Source: Anaerocolumna sp. MB42-C2
GTDB lineage: Bacteria; Bacillota; Clostridia; Lachnospirales; Lachnospiraceae
Length of the DNA stretch: 64,000 nucleotides
NCBI RefSeq assembly: GCF_030913705.1
Contig: NZ_CP133190.1
Coordinates: 868,001-932,000 of the forward strand
Reading direction: 5' to 3'
Shown here piece by piece: positions 43,440 to 53,777 of the stretch. A model generated the notes under the pieces. It was not told where the DNA came from. It made no database searches and saw nothing but the letters and a program-made list of their open reading frames with translations. The stretch's first letter is position 1. Every line of letters starts with the position of its first letter. The position numbers and the translations under genes were made by a program.

Positions 43440-44525
43440 TCATTTTATGTTATCTTCTTCGAATTTTTTCATAAATTCTACTAATTTTTCTACACCCTCC
43501 ATTGGCATGGCGTTATAAATACTTGCTCTCATACCACCAACGGTTCTATGGCCTTTTAAATTCTCAAATCCGACAGCTTTTGCTTCTTTTACGAATTTAG
43601 CGTCTAGTTCTTCCTTGCCGGTGATAAAAGGAACATTCATTAAAGAACGGTCTTCCTTGACTACCGTTCCCTTAAATAACTTACTTTGATCCAGATAATC
43701 ATAAAGAATCGCTGCTTTCTTTTCATTAATGGCTTTCATAGCTTCTAATCCACCTAATTTCTTAAGCCATTTAAACACTTTACCGCAAATATAGATACCG
43801 TAAGCAGGTGGAGTATTATATAAGGATTCGTTATCCGCATGTATTTTATATTTTAGCATAGTAGGTGTTCCGGGCAAAGTATCTTCCGTAATTAAATCCT
43901 CTCGGATAATTACAATAACGACACCTGCTGGCCCAACGTTCTTTTGAACACCGCCGTAAATAACACCATATTTGGTTACATCAACGGGCTCAGAAAGAAA
44001 ACAGGAGGATACATCTGCAACTAATGTTTTACCTTTTGTATTAGGAAGTTTTTTAAATTTAGTGCCATAGATCGTATTATTTTCACATATGTATACATAA
44101 TCCGCGTCTTCACTAATCGGAAGATCTGAACAGTCGGGGATATAGGAGAATGTCTTATCGGCAGAGGATGCAATTGCATTTGCTTTACCATATATTTGTG
44201 CTTCCTGATAAGCCTTTTTTGCCCATTGACCGGTAATAATATAATCCGCCACTTTATTTTTCATTAGATTCATCGGTATCATGGCAAATTGCTGAGATGC
44301 TCCGCCCTGTAAAAATAATACCCTATAATTGTCCGGTATGTTCATTAAATCTCTTAAATCCTGTTCGGCTTCCTTAATTATGGTTTCATAAGCCTTGGAT
44401 CTGTGGCTCATTTCCATAACTGACATTCCGGTGCCTTTGTAATCTAACATCTCTGCTGCAGCTTCCTTAAGCACTTCCTCAGGTAAAACAGCCGGACCTG
44501 CTGAAAAATTATAAACTCTTCCCAC
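43440..44525 (-). CDS. serC: Phosphoserine aminotransferase
   Basis: Transfers the amino group from glutamate to 3-phosphohydroxypyruvate. The start is GTG 44525, 8 bases after AAAGGAGG, giving VGRVYNFSAGPAVLP, the family N-terminus. The 9 codons upstream overlap the ribosome site. The PLP lysine lies in YGGVQKNVGPAGV (about residue 192). FLQGGASQQFAM and GHRTVGGMRASIYNA are also diagnostic. 361 aa. Transcribed with serA downstream. Confidence 0.96.
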   Translation of the reverse strand: MGRVYNFSAGPAVLPEEVLKEAAAEMLDYKGTGMSVMEMSHRSKAYETIIKEAEQDLRDLMNIPDNYRVLFLQGGASQQFAMIPMNLMKNKVADYIITGQWAKKAYQEAQIYGKANAIASSADKTFSYIPDCSDLPISEDADYVYICENNTIYGTKFKKLPNTKGKTLVADVSSCFLSEPVDVTKYGVIYGGVQKNVGPAGVVIVIIREDLITEDTLPGTPTMLKYKIHADNESLYNTPPAYGIYICGKVFKWLKKLGGLEAMKAINEKKAAILYDYLDQSKLFKGTVVKEDRSLMNVPFITGKEELDAKFVKEAKAVGFENLKGHRTVGGMRASIYNAMPMEGVEKLVEFMKKFEEDNIK

Positions 44526-44919
44526 TTGTATATCCTCCTTTAATATAAACATAATGATTACTTTTATTTAGTAATAACTGTATCATAATTTCCAGATATG
44601 ATTCCATAAAAAAGTGTCAATTCTTTAGTTGTTTTTCACTTGACCACTTTAATCTACTACATTATAAAACTTAGTTAAATTATAGTCAATATAATATTTT
44701 AAAACGACCTGCGGAGTAAGGCTTTAACCACAAGTGCATATCTGTTTTATCCCCTATATTAACTGCTTAATTAATCTTATAATTATGTAAGGCGGACTCT
44801 CAAACAAAATATGGTAACCATTCATTTACTGAAATAAATGATATTTTGTTCAAAAAGTGTCCGCCAATTCTCTGTTCCTCTTTGAACTTAAGATGAACTC
44901 ACTTTATGTTTTTCTGTGA
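44526..44919 (-). other. Region between ilvB and serC
   Basis: 394 bases. It must contain the serC promoter; a TTGACA hexamer is visible on the minus strand near 44615 but no well-placed -10. Closer to ilvB is a long stem-loop (44791-44865). No gene is evident. Confidence 0.4.
44791..44865 (-). terminator. 75-base stem-loop downstream of ilvB
   Basis: GGCGGAC (44791-44797) pairs with GTCCGCC (44859-44865). Inside, AACAAAATAT (44803-44812) pairs with ATATTTTGTT (44841-44850), and CATTTA with TAAATG (44823-44840). It lies 55 bases after the ilvB stop. There is no T-run, so it may be a weak terminator, an mRNA stabiliser or a small RNA. Confidence 0.55.
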
Positions 44920-46602
44920 TTACTTTTTCAGCTGTAAATCTTCTTCTGTAAATACTTCTTCAATTGCTGCTCCCGGAGCTACCATCGGCCATACTTTATC
45001 ATCACTGGCGATCTGACAATCCAGAACTACCGGAACATTTAAAGAAATAGCTTCCCTAATTACTGCTTCTACTTCTTCTTTCTTGGTGATACGGTAAGCT
45101 TTCGCTCCCATCGCTTCTGCAAGTTTAACAAAATCCACACTGTCATTTAAGGTTGTATGGGAATATCTCTGCCCATAGAATAATGACTGCCACTGCCTTA
45201 CCATACCCAATACATGATTATTAAAAACAATCTGAATGATAGGAATATTATAACGTGCTGCAGTTGCAATCTCATTCATATTCATTCGAAAACAACCGTC
45301 ACCTGCTATATTCACAACGATTTTATCCGGGTTGCCGACCTTAGCTCCGATACATGCTCCCAATCCGTAACCCATTGTTCCAAGACCTCCGGAGGTTATA
45401 AATGTCCTTGGTTTTTTATATTTATAATATTGTGCCGACCACATCTGATGCTGACCGACCTCTGTTGTTATAATAGCGTCTCCGCCGGTTATCTCATATA
45501 ATTTCTCCAAGATATAAGGACCTGTTAAAACTTCAGGATGATATTTTAAGGGAAATTGTTGTTTCATTCCCAAAACATGATCAACCCATTGTTTGTTATC
45601 ATGTTGTTCTAATTTATCATTAAGAATCTTTAAAACTTCTTTTATATCACCGATAATACAATGACTGACAATAACATTTTTGTTAATCTCAACCGGATCA
45701 ATATCTATCTGAAGTATTTTAGCATTTCTAGCAAATTTCTGTGCATTACCGGTCACACGGTCACTGAATCTGGCACCTATGGTGATTAAAAGATCACATT
45801 CTGTTACACTTAAATTTGCCGTTTTGGTACCATGCATTCCAAGCATGCCAGTATAATAAGTTTCTTCACCGCTAAAAGCACCTTTGCCCATTAAGGTATC
45901 GGTTACAGGAGCATCCACTTTATAAACAAATTCTTTTACTTCTTTATCCGCATCAGAGATAACGGCCCCGCCCCCTATGAAAATCATAGGTTTTTTAGCT
46001 TCTTTAATCATAGCTAATGCAATGCTAACATCTTCATCCGTTATGGTATCCTTTATCCGCTCCACCGATGGTATCTCTGCTTTCGTATATTCTGCTTTAT
46101 TAGCAGTAACATCTTTCGCAATATCAACTAAAACCGGGCCCGGCCTTCCTGTCTGCGCAATCTGAAACGCTCTCCGCAAGGTATCCGCTAATTTATTAAC
46201 ATCCTTAACGATAAAATTATGTTTCGTTATTGGCATGGTAATTCCGGCTATATCAACCTCCTGAAAACTATCCTTGCCAAGTAAGTTTACCGTAACATTA
46301 CCTGTAATAGCAACCATAGGAACGGAATCCATATAAGCAGTGGCTATACCTGTAACCAGATTCGTAGCTCCCGGTCCGCTGGTTGCCAGACATACACCTA
46401 CTTTACCGGTTGATCGGGCGTAACCATCAGCAGCATGGGAAGCTCCCTGCTCATGGGAGGTTAAGATATGGCGTATTTCATCCTGATGCCGGTATAATTC
46501 ATCATATATATTTAAAACAGAACCACCCGGATATCCAAATATGGTATCAACGCCCTGCTCTTTTAAACATTCAACTAATATCTGTGAACCTGTTAACTGC
46601 AT
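44920..46602 (-). CDS. ilvB: Acetolactate synthase large subunit
   Basis: Condenses pyruvate (or pyruvate and 2-oxobutyrate) in branched-chain amino acid synthesis. The 560-aa TPP enzyme has GYPGGSVLNIYDEL, the catalytic Glu in LTSHEQGASHAADGYARS, the FAD/middle domain (IGARFSDRVTGNAQKF), and the TPP/Mg motif NIAGDGCFRMNMNEIATAARYN. No ilvN-type small regulatory subunit gene is adjacent; it must lie elsewhere or be missing. GAGGTG precedes the ATG. It lies 56 bases after ilvD. Confidence 0.95.
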   Translation of the reverse strand: MQLTGSQILVECLKEQGVDTIFGYPGGSVLNIYDELYRHQDEIRHILTSHEQGASHAADGYARSTGKVGVCLATSGPGATNLVTGIATAYMDSVPMVAITGNVTVNLLGKDSFQEVDIAGITMPITKHNFIVKDVNKLADTLRRAFQIAQTGRPGPVLVDIAKDVTANKAEYTKAEIPSVERIKDTITDEDVSIALAMIKEAKKPMIFIGGGAVISDADKEVKEFVYKVDAPVTDTLMGKGAFSGEETYYTGMLGMHGTKTANLSVTECDLLITIGARFSDRVTGNAQKFARNAKILQIDIDPVEINKNVIVSHCIIGDIKEVLKILNDKLEQHDNKQWVDHVLGMKQQFPLKYHPEVLTGPYILEKLYEITGGDAIITTEVGQHQMWSAQYYKYKKPRTFITSGGLGTMGYGLGACIGAKVGNPDKIVVNIAGDGCFRMNMNEIATAARYNIPIIQIVFNNHVLGMVRQWQSLFYGQRYSHTTLNDSVDFVKLAEAMGAKAYRITKKEEVEAVIREAISLNVPVVLDCQIASDDKVWPMVAPGAAIEEVFTEEDLQLKK

Positions 46603-46658
46603 TTTGCACCTCTTTCATTAAAATTCCTTATCTATTTGCGGCTATTCAGCCACTGTGT

Positions 46659-48329
46659 TTATTTTTTAGGTATCTCAAGAATAGCTCCTCTATTCCCGCT
46701 TGTAACCATAGAAGCATATCTTGCCAAATAACCTGTTGTAATCTTTGGTTCCCTCGGTTTCCAGTTTGAGCGTCTCTTTTCCAATTCTTCCTCAGAAATT
46801 TTAAAATTTAAGGAATTGGCATTGATATCGATCTGAATGATATCACCTTCCTCTACTAATGCAATATTACCTCCTACTGCTGCTTCCGGAGATACATGGC
46901 CGATAGAAGCGCCGCGGGATGCACCTGAGAAACGTCCGTCGGTAATGAGTGCCACGGAAGAACCAAGTCCCATTCCCATTATTGCGGAGGTGGGATTGAG
47001 CATTTCCCTCATGCCGGGACCTCCTTTGGGTCCTTCATAACGAATTATCACCACATCGCCCGGTACAATCTTACCGCCCTTAATTGCAGTAATGGCATCA
47101 TCTTCACTGTCAAATACCCTTGCAGGACCTTCATGTTTCATCATTTCAGGTGCAACGGCAGAACGTTTTACCACTGCTGAATCCGGTGCCAGATTACCTT
47201 TTAGAACTGCGATTCCACCTGTCTCACTATATGGATTCTCTATAGGTCTTATGATATCCGTATTACGGTTCAAACAGCCTTCTATATTCTCCCCGACGGT
47301 TTTACCAGTCACGGTAATTAAATCGGTATATAATAAACTCTTTTTATTTAATTCATTCATTACGGCATAAACACCACCAGCTTCATTCAAATCTTCCATA
47401 TATGCGTGGCCTGCCGGAGCCAGGTGGCACAGATTCGGTGTTTTTTCACTGATTTCATTTGCTATATCCACGTTTAAATCATATCCTGCTTCGTGAGCTA
47501 TTGCCGGTAAATGCAGCATACTGTTTGTAGAACAGCCCAAGGCCATATCTACAGTCAAAGCATTTAAAAATGCTTTTTCTGTCATAATATCTTTGGGTCT
47601 GATATTTTTTTCATATAACTCCATAATCTTCATTCCGGCATGCTTTGCCAAACGGATTCTTTCGGAATATACAGCCGGTATCGTCCCATTTCCCTGCAAG
47701 CCCATGCCTAAGACTTCTGTCAGACAGTTCATACTGTTTGCAGTATACATTCCCGAACAGGAGCCAGCCGTGGGACAAGTTTTACATGCATATTCTTCTA
47801 CTTCTTCTTCACTCATTTTTCCTGCACTGTAAGCACCGACTGCTTCAAACATACTGGAAAGACTGGTCTTTTCTCCATGTACTCTTCCGGCCAACATAGG
47901 TCCGCCGCTGACAAACACTGTGGGTATGTTAATACGCGCTGCAGCCATTAAGAGCCCCGGCACATTTTTGTCACAATTAGGTACCATAACAAGGGCATCA
48001 AATGCATGTGCCATAGCCATAGCTTCCGTAGAATCAGCAATCAAATCCCTCGTAACTAAAGAATATTTCATCCCTGTATGTCCCATGGCTATTCCGTCGC
48101 ATACCGCAATTGCCGGAAATACAATTGGTGTTCCCCCTGCCATAGCTACACCTAGTTTAACAGCTTCAACAATTTTATCCAAATTCATATGACCTGGAAC
48201 TATTTCATTATAGGAACTAACAATACCTATCATTGGTTTACGCAGTTCCTCTTGCGTTAGTCCCAGGGCATTAAACAGCGATCTATGAGGAGCCTGCTGT
48301 ATTCCTGATTTTACTGCATCACTATTCAT
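46659..48329 (-). CDS. ilvD: Dihydroxy-acid dehydratase
   Basis: Dehydrates dihydroxyisovalerate and dihydroxymethylvalerate, using an Fe-S cluster. Cluster cysteines are in [10 protein letters not shown] and [20 protein letters not shown]. Other landmarks are [27 protein letters not shown] and [23 protein letters not shown] 48329 lies 8 bases after AAGGTGG and gives 556 aa. The GTG at 48341 and ATG at 48335 are too close to that site. It forms an operon with ilvB. Confidence 0.96.
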   Translation of the reverse strand: MNSDAVKSGIQQAPHRSLFNALGLTQEELRKPMIGIVSSYNEIVPGHMNLDKIVEAVKLGVAMAGGTPIVFPAIAVCDGIAMGHTGMKYSLVTRDLIADSTEAMAMAHAFDALVMVPNCDKNVPGLLMAAARINIPTVFVSGGPMLAGRVHGEKTSLSSMFEAVGAYSAGKMSEEEVEEYACKTCPTAGSCSGMYTANSMNCLTEVLGMGLQGNGTIPAVYSERIRLAKHAGMKIMELYEKNIRPKDIMTEKAFLNALTVDMALGCSTNSMLHLPAIAHEAGYDLNVDIANEISEKTPNLCHLAPAGHAYMEDLNEAGGVYAVMNELNKKSLLYTDLITVTGKTVGENIEGCLNRNTDIIRPIENPYSETGGIAVLKGNLAPDSAVVKRSAVAPEMMKHEGPARVFDSEDDAITAIKGGKIVPGDVVIIRYEGPKGGPGMREMLNPTSAIMGMGLGSSVALITDGRFSGASRGASIGHVSPEAAVGGNIALVEEGDIIQIDINANSLNFKISEEELEKRRSNWKPREPKITTGYLARYASMVTSGNRGAILEIPKK

Positions 48330-48399
48330 AATCATAACCACCTTTTCTATAAAATTGAATTTTCCTATTATTCAGTCTGCTATAACTGCAGAATGAGTC

Positions 48400-48433
48400 C
48401 GAATTTTATACATTTAAAATGTATAAAATTTCG
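48400..48433 (-). promoter_or_regulatory. Long palindrome upstream of ilvD
   Basis: AATTTTATACATTT (48402-48415) and AAATGTATAAAATT (48417-48430) are perfectly complementary around one base, flanked by CG on both sides. It lies 70 bases before the ilvD start, between pepT and ilvD. It lacks a T-run and looks more like an operator or a cruciform than a terminator. Confidence 0.5.
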
Positions 48434-48504
48434 GGTTTCTGTTTATAATAACTTATTTCGGATGAAAAATCAATCAATTTTTATAATTATGGTGATTTTA
48501 CAGA

Positions 48505-49731
48505 TTATTGATTCGTATATAGAGCAATAATCTTTAATAATACTTCTGTGATTTTTTCCATGGATTGGATAGAGATGTATTCATATCTTCCGTGAAAATT
48601 ATTACCACCGGTACATAGATTCGGGCACGGAAGTTTCATATAAGACAATCTGGCACCATCCGTACCGCCGCGGATAGGAACTACAATAGGCGTTACACCA
48701 AGTTCTTCCATTGCTTTTCTGGCATTCTCTATCAAATGGATATGCGGCTCAATCATTTCTTTCATATTGTAGTAAGAGTCTTTAATGGAGGCCTTAACCG
48801 TTCCGGCACCATATTTATCATTCAGATAATCTGCAATTTTCTGAAATCTTACTTTTTTCTCTTCAAATTTAGCTTTATCATGATCACGAATTATATAACT
48901 TGCTTTAGCAGTATCTATAGAGCCTTCTATGGAATACAACATAAAAAATCCTTCATAATTTTCAGTATACATTGGGTTTTGTTCAACCGGCAGCATGTTT
49001 TGGAATTCCATAGCCAGTAATAAAGCATTTATCATTTTGCCTTTTGCGGAACCAGGATGTATACTGGTGCCTTGAAACATAAGTTTTGCAGCCGCAGCGT
49101 TAAAGTTCTCATATTCAATCTCTCCTAATTCACCGCCGTCTATGGTATAAGCAAAATCTGCTCCAAAGCCCTCTACGTCAAAAAAGTCAACTCCTCGTCC
49201 TACTTCTTCGTCCGGTGTAAAACCAATCTGGATGGTTCCATGGGGAATCTCCGGGTGAGTTAGTAATGTTTCAGCCATAAACATGATTTCAGCAATCCCA
49301 GCTTTATCATCCGCTCCTAATAATGTGGTTCCGTCCGTAACGATCAGATCCTGACCCGTATATTTTTCCAGAGCCGGATATTGTGATGTTTCCATTGTTA
49401 TTTTTAATTCTTCATTCAAAACAATGTCCTTGCCGTCATAGTTTTCGACAATTCTTGGATTTACATCTTTACCGCTGATTGCGTTGGAGGTATCCATATG
49501 TGCAATAAAACCAAGTACAGGTATTTTTTTATCAATGGTAGCCGGAATGGTACCATAAACATAACCATGCTCATCCGTTCTTACATTTTTAGCTCCGATT
49601 TCTTTTAACTCTTCTGCTAATACCGATGCAAGTTTCTTTTGTTTTTCTGTACTGGGAACAGTATCCATATCTTCTAAGGATTGTGTATCATATTTAACAT
49701 ACTTTAAAAATCTTTCTACGACATTTTTCAT
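48505..49731 (-). CDS. pepT: Peptidase T (aminotripeptidase)
   Basis: Releases N-terminal residues from tripeptides in the cytoplasm. The 408-aa M20 metallopeptidase has [11 protein letters not shown] (zinc His and catalytic Asp), [15 protein letters not shown] (bridging Asp), [14 protein letters not shown] (catalytic and zinc Glu), [19 protein letters not shown] and [14 protein letters not shown], and ends [16 protein letters not shown] with the last zinc His. AAGAGG precedes the ATG. It is monocistronic. Confidence 0.96.
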   Translation of the reverse strand: MKNVVERFLKYVKYDTQSLEDMDTVPSTEKQKKLASVLAEELKEIGAKNVRTDEHGYVYGTIPATIDKKIPVLGFIAHMDTSNAISGKDVNPRIVENYDGKDIVLNEELKITMETSQYPALEKYTGQDLIVTDGTTLLGADDKAGIAEIMFMAETLLTHPEIPHGTIQIGFTPDEEVGRGVDFFDVEGFGADFAYTIDGGELGEIEYENFNAAAAKLMFQGTSIHPGSAKGKMINALLLAMEFQNMLPVEQNPMYTENYEGFFMLYSIEGSIDTAKASYIIRDHDKAKFEEKKVRFQKIADYLNDKYGAGTVKASIKDSYYNMKEMIEPHIHLIENARKAMEELGVTPIVVPIRGGTDGARLSYMKLPCPNLCTGGNNFHGRYEYISIQSMEKITEVLLKIIALYTNQ

Positions 49732-49853
49732 AATAACCTCTTTTCTTAAGATAAATTTTCTATAGATATAATTTTCTGTAACTTTATTTAATTATATTAC
49801 TTTTTAGTACCTAAAATCAATACGATATGAATAATAAACGGTATGAAACCTAT

Positions 49854-50049
49854 GTTAATGTTCACAGGCAATGTCATTGGTTCACAGGTAACAAACGCGA
49901 CGTGTTTTTAGTGAATGTGCGAAGCGAAAGTCACAGAAAACCGGAGAATTGCAGCGTAGGAACACTGCCTCCTCGTTTTGTGTGCATCGCGAAGCATGTT
50001 ATTCTTCGCGGAACTGCTGCCTGCTTTTTACAGGAAAATAAACAGTAAC
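49854..50049 (+). mobile_element. MITE-like dispersed element with GTTACTGTTCAC-type ends
   Basis: About 196 bases with base composition richer in GC than its surroundings. The left end is GTTAATGTTCACAGG. The right end is AAACAGTAAC, the inverse of GTTACTGTTT. Inside are hairpins such as CGCGAAG-CATGTTATT-CTTCGCG (about 49988-50010). The right part (GAACTGCTG...TTTTTACAGG...AACAGTAAC) recurs at 5190-5235, and the ends recur at 38774-38785 and 54400-54447. A 73-codon open frame across it has no ribosome site and is not a gene. No transposase is present. Confidence 0.7.
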
Positions 50050-50103
50050 AAATCTATTAAGAATATAAAAACCAAATAAATATTTGAGTTTCATATAAAT
50101 TTA

Positions 50104-50127
50104 AAACCCTTGATTTCTCAAGGGTTT
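50104..50127 (-). terminator. Terminator of the secreted repeat protein gene
   Basis: AAACCCTTGA / TCAAGGGTTT with a 4-base loop (perfect 10-bp stem) lies 30 bases after the stop at 50157; the T-run is short. Confidence 0.7.
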
Positions 50128-50156
50128 CTCGATTACTATTCAATTATTTAATATAT

Positions 50157-51662
50157 TTACTCTACCTTTACCGTATAAGCAATAGAACTGGTTTTATCGG
50201 TTTTGTAAATTTTAAGATAATAGGTTCCCTTATCAAAGGAATAACCACGATAAATCCCATAACTATAAAATCCCTGCGGTAAAGTTTTACTATATACCTG
50301 TTTACCTTTCGTATTATATAAAACACATTTTAAAGCACCATCGGATTTCAAATCAATGCTTATCCTGGAAGCATTGGAATTAACATTAATCTTATACCAA
50401 TCCGCACTTCCAGCTGTTTCTGAGTTTAATATATAACCTTTAGCGGAAACTCCTCCAGGTTTTATTACTTTAGCACTCGCTTTCGTTTTACCTGATTGGT
50501 CCGTTCTGGCACCAAACAGATATCTAACCTCAAAATAATTATAATAACTGTCTACCTGTATATAATATGTACCTTTTTTTAACATATAATACTTATCCGC
50601 ATATCCATAGGTGCCATCTTCGTTATCCGCATCTTTTATAGTCAGCGCTTTGGATATCTTCTTTTTGTTCCTATCTAATAATTGAAAATTATATGAACCT
50701 TGATCATACTTGCTTATTGATCCGGCAATAATTGAAACCAGTCCGGTTTTAGGAACGTTAATTTTAAATGTTGAGTTTGATTTATCCTGATATGCCAGAT
50801 ATCCTTTATTTGCCGAAAGAGTCCTTGTGCTGCTGCCGACAGATAAAAGCCGTATATTATATTCCTGCTGTTCATATTGAATATAATCACCTGCAAGGGC
50901 AAATTTAATGTAATATGTTCCTGCTTTGGGAAGAGTAACACTTAAAATTCCTTGATCATCACTGGTCTTTAAAGTCATAACTTTCCCTATCGGTTTCGTA
51001 CATTCTTTATCCCTATATACCTTAGCCGTTAATGTTCCATCACTAAAACTCGTTGAATAGATCTGACCCAGTATTCCCCCTGCCTGTTTCGTTGTAAAGG
51101 GAAGTATTAGCTCTGTTGTTGCTCCGCCCAATGTAATAGTATCATATTTATCCTTGATATCATTGGTCAACGATATCGTCTGCGTAGTTAATTTTGTGAT
51201 ATTATCTAAGACCGGAGGGGTGGGAGGATCATTTAAAGTTATATTCCCTGTCACTTTTACCGAAGTGTAGAACAAATCCTCATCTTCATAATTATACAAA
51301 ACAGATTCAATAAGATAATCCCCGGCATCCAGATCAATGACTAAATCTTTGATATCCTGGTCACTGGTAACTCCGGTGATATTCTTAACAACTTGTGTAT
51401 ATCCCACGTTACTATCTTTCTTCTTAATAATAAAATCCATTTTTCCCGGAAGTAAACCGGTATCTTCCATATTCACATTTAATGTAACACTGCCATCTCT
51501 TGGCATAGTAAATACATCCCTGATATTTGACTCTTTAACCATGGGCAAGTTAAGATTTAATGTATAAATTTCTTCTTCAGCACAGACCATCTTACCGTTA
51601 CTTAGTACTAAGAGTCCTAACGCAAAACACCAAACCAATAAGTTACATAATTTCCTTTTCAT
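50157..51662 (-). CDS. Secreted protein with pre-peptidase C-terminal-like (PPC) repeats
   Basis: A 501-aa exported protein. Residues 1-29 are a signal peptide (LVWCFALGLLVLSNGKMVCA). The rest appears to be four beta-sandwich repeats of the PPC type, each with endings like GTYYIKFALAGDY, GTYYIQVDSYYNYFE and GTYYLKIYKTDKTSS, and a SADWYKINV motif near residue 420. Such domains bind carbohydrate or stabilise secreted enzymes, but no catalytic domain is present. No symbol is assigned. GAAAGAGAG precedes the ATG. Confidence 0.8.
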   Translation of the reverse strand: MKRKLCNLLVWCFALGLLVLSNGKMVCAEEEIYTLNLNLPMVKESNIRDVFTMPRDGSVTLNVNMEDTGLLPGKMDFIIKKKDSNVGYTQVVKNITGVTSDQDIKDLVIDLDAGDYLIESVLYNYEDEDLFYTSVKVTGNITLNDPPTPPVLDNITKLTTQTISLTNDIKDKYDTITLGGATTELILPFTTKQAGGILGQIYSTSFSDGTLTAKVYRDKECTKPIGKVMTLKTSDDQGILSVTLPKAGTYYIKFALAGDYIQYEQQEYNIRLLSVGSSTRTLSANKGYLAYQDKSNSTFKINVPKTGLVSIIAGSISKYDQGSYNFQLLDRNKKKISKALTIKDADNEDGTYGYADKYYMLKKGTYYIQVDSYYNYFEVRYLFGARTDQSGKTKASAKVIKPGGVSAKGYILNSETAGSADWYKINVNSNASRISIDLKSDGALKCVLYNTKGKQVYSKTLPQGFYSYGIYRGYSFDKGTYYLKIYKTDKTSSIAYTVKVE

Positions 51663-52071
51663 TATGTTGTCTCTCTTTCATGTCCTTATCTATAGTTCAA
51701 TTAACATATTACATTTTACCTTATTCTACATAAATTTGCAATGTTATCCATATGTTTAATCTTTTGACAATACAATTTTAGATTTGACTAACTTTTAATT
51801 GTTTGATAAGCAGCAAAAAAGGCGCAATTTATAGAAATACATTTGATAACTCATTGCGAGAACAAAATGCTAGTTTAGCAGCATAGTCAAAATCAATGAT
51901 CATCATGATCTAAAACTTGCAAATTACTGCAAACTAATTTCAACGCAGGTTTTTATAATTATAATACTTTATCCATATAGATTTTAGTCCATTATATTCA
52001 TAAAAAAAGCGCAACCATCAGAAAACCTTGATTTTCCTTGGATTGCGCTATATAAAATTCTTGATATTCGA
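51663..52071. other. Intergenic region between secreted protein and efp
   Basis: 409 AT-rich bases holding the promoter of the secreted protein gene and, at 52002-52049, the efp terminator. No other feature is evident. Confidence 0.4.
52002..52049 (-). terminator. efp terminator
   Basis: AGCGCAA (52008-52014) pairs with TTGCGCT (52043-52049), with further internal CC/GG and GAAAA/TTTTC pairing; the minus strand continues TTTTTTTA. Confidence 0.85.
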
Positions 52072-52629
52072 CTATACTCTCTTTAAATACTCTCCGGTTC
52101 TGGTATCAATACTAATCTTATCCCCTTGTTCAACAAACAAAGGAACATAAACTGTAGCACCGGTTTCAACTGTAGCCGGTTTTGTTGCGCCTTGTGCAGT
52201 ATCACCTTTAAATCCTGGTTCCGTATCTGTAATCACTAATTCCACGAACAACGGCGGTTCAATAGCAAATACCTGTCCGTTATGAGACAGCATCTTAACC
52301 ATATCATTTTCCTTAACAAATTTTAAGGAATCGCCGATTGATTCTTCATTTAATGCAAATTGATCATAAGTATTCACATCCATAAAGTGATATAAGTCAC
52401 CGTCTTTATATAAATATTGCATATCGGAACGTTCTATATGAGCCTGTGGACATTTTTCAGTAGGTCTGAAAGTTCTTTCGACCACACCACCACTCTTAAT
52501 ATTTCTTAATTTTGTTCTAACGAAAGCAGCGCCTTTACCAGGTTTTACATGCTGGAATTCTATAACCTGAAATATATTATTGTCTAATTCGATTGTTAAG
52601 CCATTTCTAAAATCGCCTGCTGATACCAT
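52072..52629 (-). CDS. efp: Elongation factor P
   Basis: Relieves ribosome stalling at polyproline. From ATG 52629 the protein has 185 aa, the standard length: [15 protein letters not shown], the KOW-like first domain with the tip loop [12 protein letters not shown] (Lys near residue 32, the modifiable position), EKCPQAHIE, and the OB-fold ending [15 protein letters not shown] lies 12 bases upstream. The 18 extra upstream codons are rejected because EF-P starts as given. It is followed by a strong terminator. Confidence 0.97.
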   Translation of the reverse strand: MVSAGDFRNGLTIELDNNIFQVIEFQHVKPGKGAAFVRTKLRNIKSGGVVERTFRPTEKCPQAHIERSDMQYLYKDGDLYHFMDVNTYDQFALNEESIGDSLKFVKENDMVKMLSHNGQVFAIEPPLFVELVITDTEPGFKGDTAQGATKPATVETGATVYVPLFVEQGDKISIDTRTGEYLKRV

Positions 52630-52782
52630 ATATGATATTTTCCTCCTTAAATTAACTACTCTATAGTTTATCTTATCTGACAAGTTTTTTCAACTATTTT
52701 TTATTAAATCGAAAAAATATATACAAAATTAACTCTAGTATAACCTAACATAGAGCCGCTAACTTTTTTAAGTTTTATATAA

Positions 52783-53217
52783 TTATTGTATCATGTTTAA
52801 TATTGCATCCACTGCCAAAATATAACCATGGAGTCCCAGTCCAACCACCTGCCCGGTACATACAGGCGCCGTTACTGACACATTCCTGAATTCCTCTCTC
52901 TTGTGGACATTCGAAATATGTACTTCAATTTTGGGCATGTCCATGGAAGCTAGCGCATCCCTGATTGCGTAACTATAGTGGGTAAACGCACCAGGATTAA
53001 TAATAATACCCTGAGTTCCGTCAAAATATGCTTCCTGAATACGGTCAATAATCTGGCCTTCACAATTACTTTGAAATGGTTCAATCGTGATATTTTCTTT
53101 TTTTGCCTTCTCACTGATTAAAGATAATAAAAATTGATAATCCTGATTACCATATACCTCTTTTTCGCGGATACCTAAAAAGTTAAGATTAGGTCCGTTG
53201 ATCACTAATAATTTCAT
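52783..53217 (-). CDS. aroQ: Type II 3-dehydroquinate dehydratase
   Basis: Third step of the shikimate pathway. The 144-aa type II enzyme has INGPNLNFLGIREKEVYG with the catalytic Arg and Tyr, NPGAFTHYSYAIRDAL, EVHISNVHKREEFR with the catalytic His, and the ending GLHGYILAVDAI. Its start overlaps the end of aroK by 29 bases, so the two are coupled. Confidence 0.96.
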   Translation of the reverse strand: MKLLVINGPNLNFLGIREKEVYGNQDYQFLLSLISEKAKKENITIEPFQSNCEGQIIDRIQEAYFDGTQGIIINPGAFTHYSYAIRDALASMDMPKIEVHISNVHKREEFRNVSVTAPVCTGQVVGLGLHGYILAVDAILNMIQ

Positions 53218-53725
53218 GTTGAACTCCTGTTCTTTTTATAATTTCATCTATTATATCACCAAACATTCTGCCATCTGTAGTAACTGTCAGATGGGCTGCT
53301 GCTTCGTATATAGGTGCCCGAAAGCTTAAAAGAGTTTCAATTCTTTTCTCCTGATCTCCCGCAAGTAAAGGCCTGGTTGTATCACCGGATAAGCGTTTCA
53401 ATATGGTGTCCTTGGAAGTTTTCAGATATATTACTTGCCCAAGATCCCGTATTAATTTCTCATTTCCGGTTTGAATGGGAAGTCCTCCTCCAACAGACAA
53501 TACGGTAGCCTTAAGCCTCCCTTTTAATTCTTTTATCGTTTCTGTTTCTAATTGCCTAAAATATTCTTCACCTTTTGATTCAAAGATATGATTGATTGTA
53601 TCTTTAGCTTTTTCTTCAATAATCTGATCAGTGTCACAGAATTTAAAATTCAACTGCTTAGCCAACTGCAAACCTACACTGGTTTTTCCGCAGCCCATAA
53701 ATCCGATTAAAATTAGATTATTCAT
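53189..53725 (-). CDS. aroK: Shikimate kinase
   Basis: Phosphorylates shikimate at O3. The P-loop GFMGCGKTSVG (about 8-18), DTDQIIEEKA (substrate Asp), FRQLETETIKEL, VGGGLPI (Gly-Gly-Gly substrate loop) and the lid TTRPLLAG are all present. At 178 aa it has normal length. The last 29 bases overlap aroQ. Confidence 0.95.
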   Translation of the reverse strand: MNNLILIGFMGCGKTSVGLQLAKQLNFKFCDTDQIIEEKAKDTINHIFESKGEEYFRQLETETIKELKGRLKATVLSVGGGLPIQTGNEKLIRDLGQVIYLKTSKDTILKRLSGDTTRPLLAGDQEKRIETLLSFRAPIYEAAAHLTVTTDGRMFGDIIDEIIKRTGVQHEIISDQRT

Positions 53726-53777
53726 AGATTCCTCATTTCTCTTACGTAAATAATAAATACCTGTTATCTTTTTTTAA

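Noticed and set aside
44920-48329. A complete ilv operon with T-box control
   Set aside because: No ilvN or ilvC is next to ilvD-ilvB, and the short upstream region shows no T-box sequence.
49827-50048. A 73-codon gene on the plus strand
   Set aside because: It has no ribosome site, odd composition, and coincides with the dispersed element.
52630-52683. An 18-residue extension of EF-P
   Set aside because: EF-P normally starts at the [10 protein letters not shown]-type sequence, and AAGGAGG is placed for that ATG.
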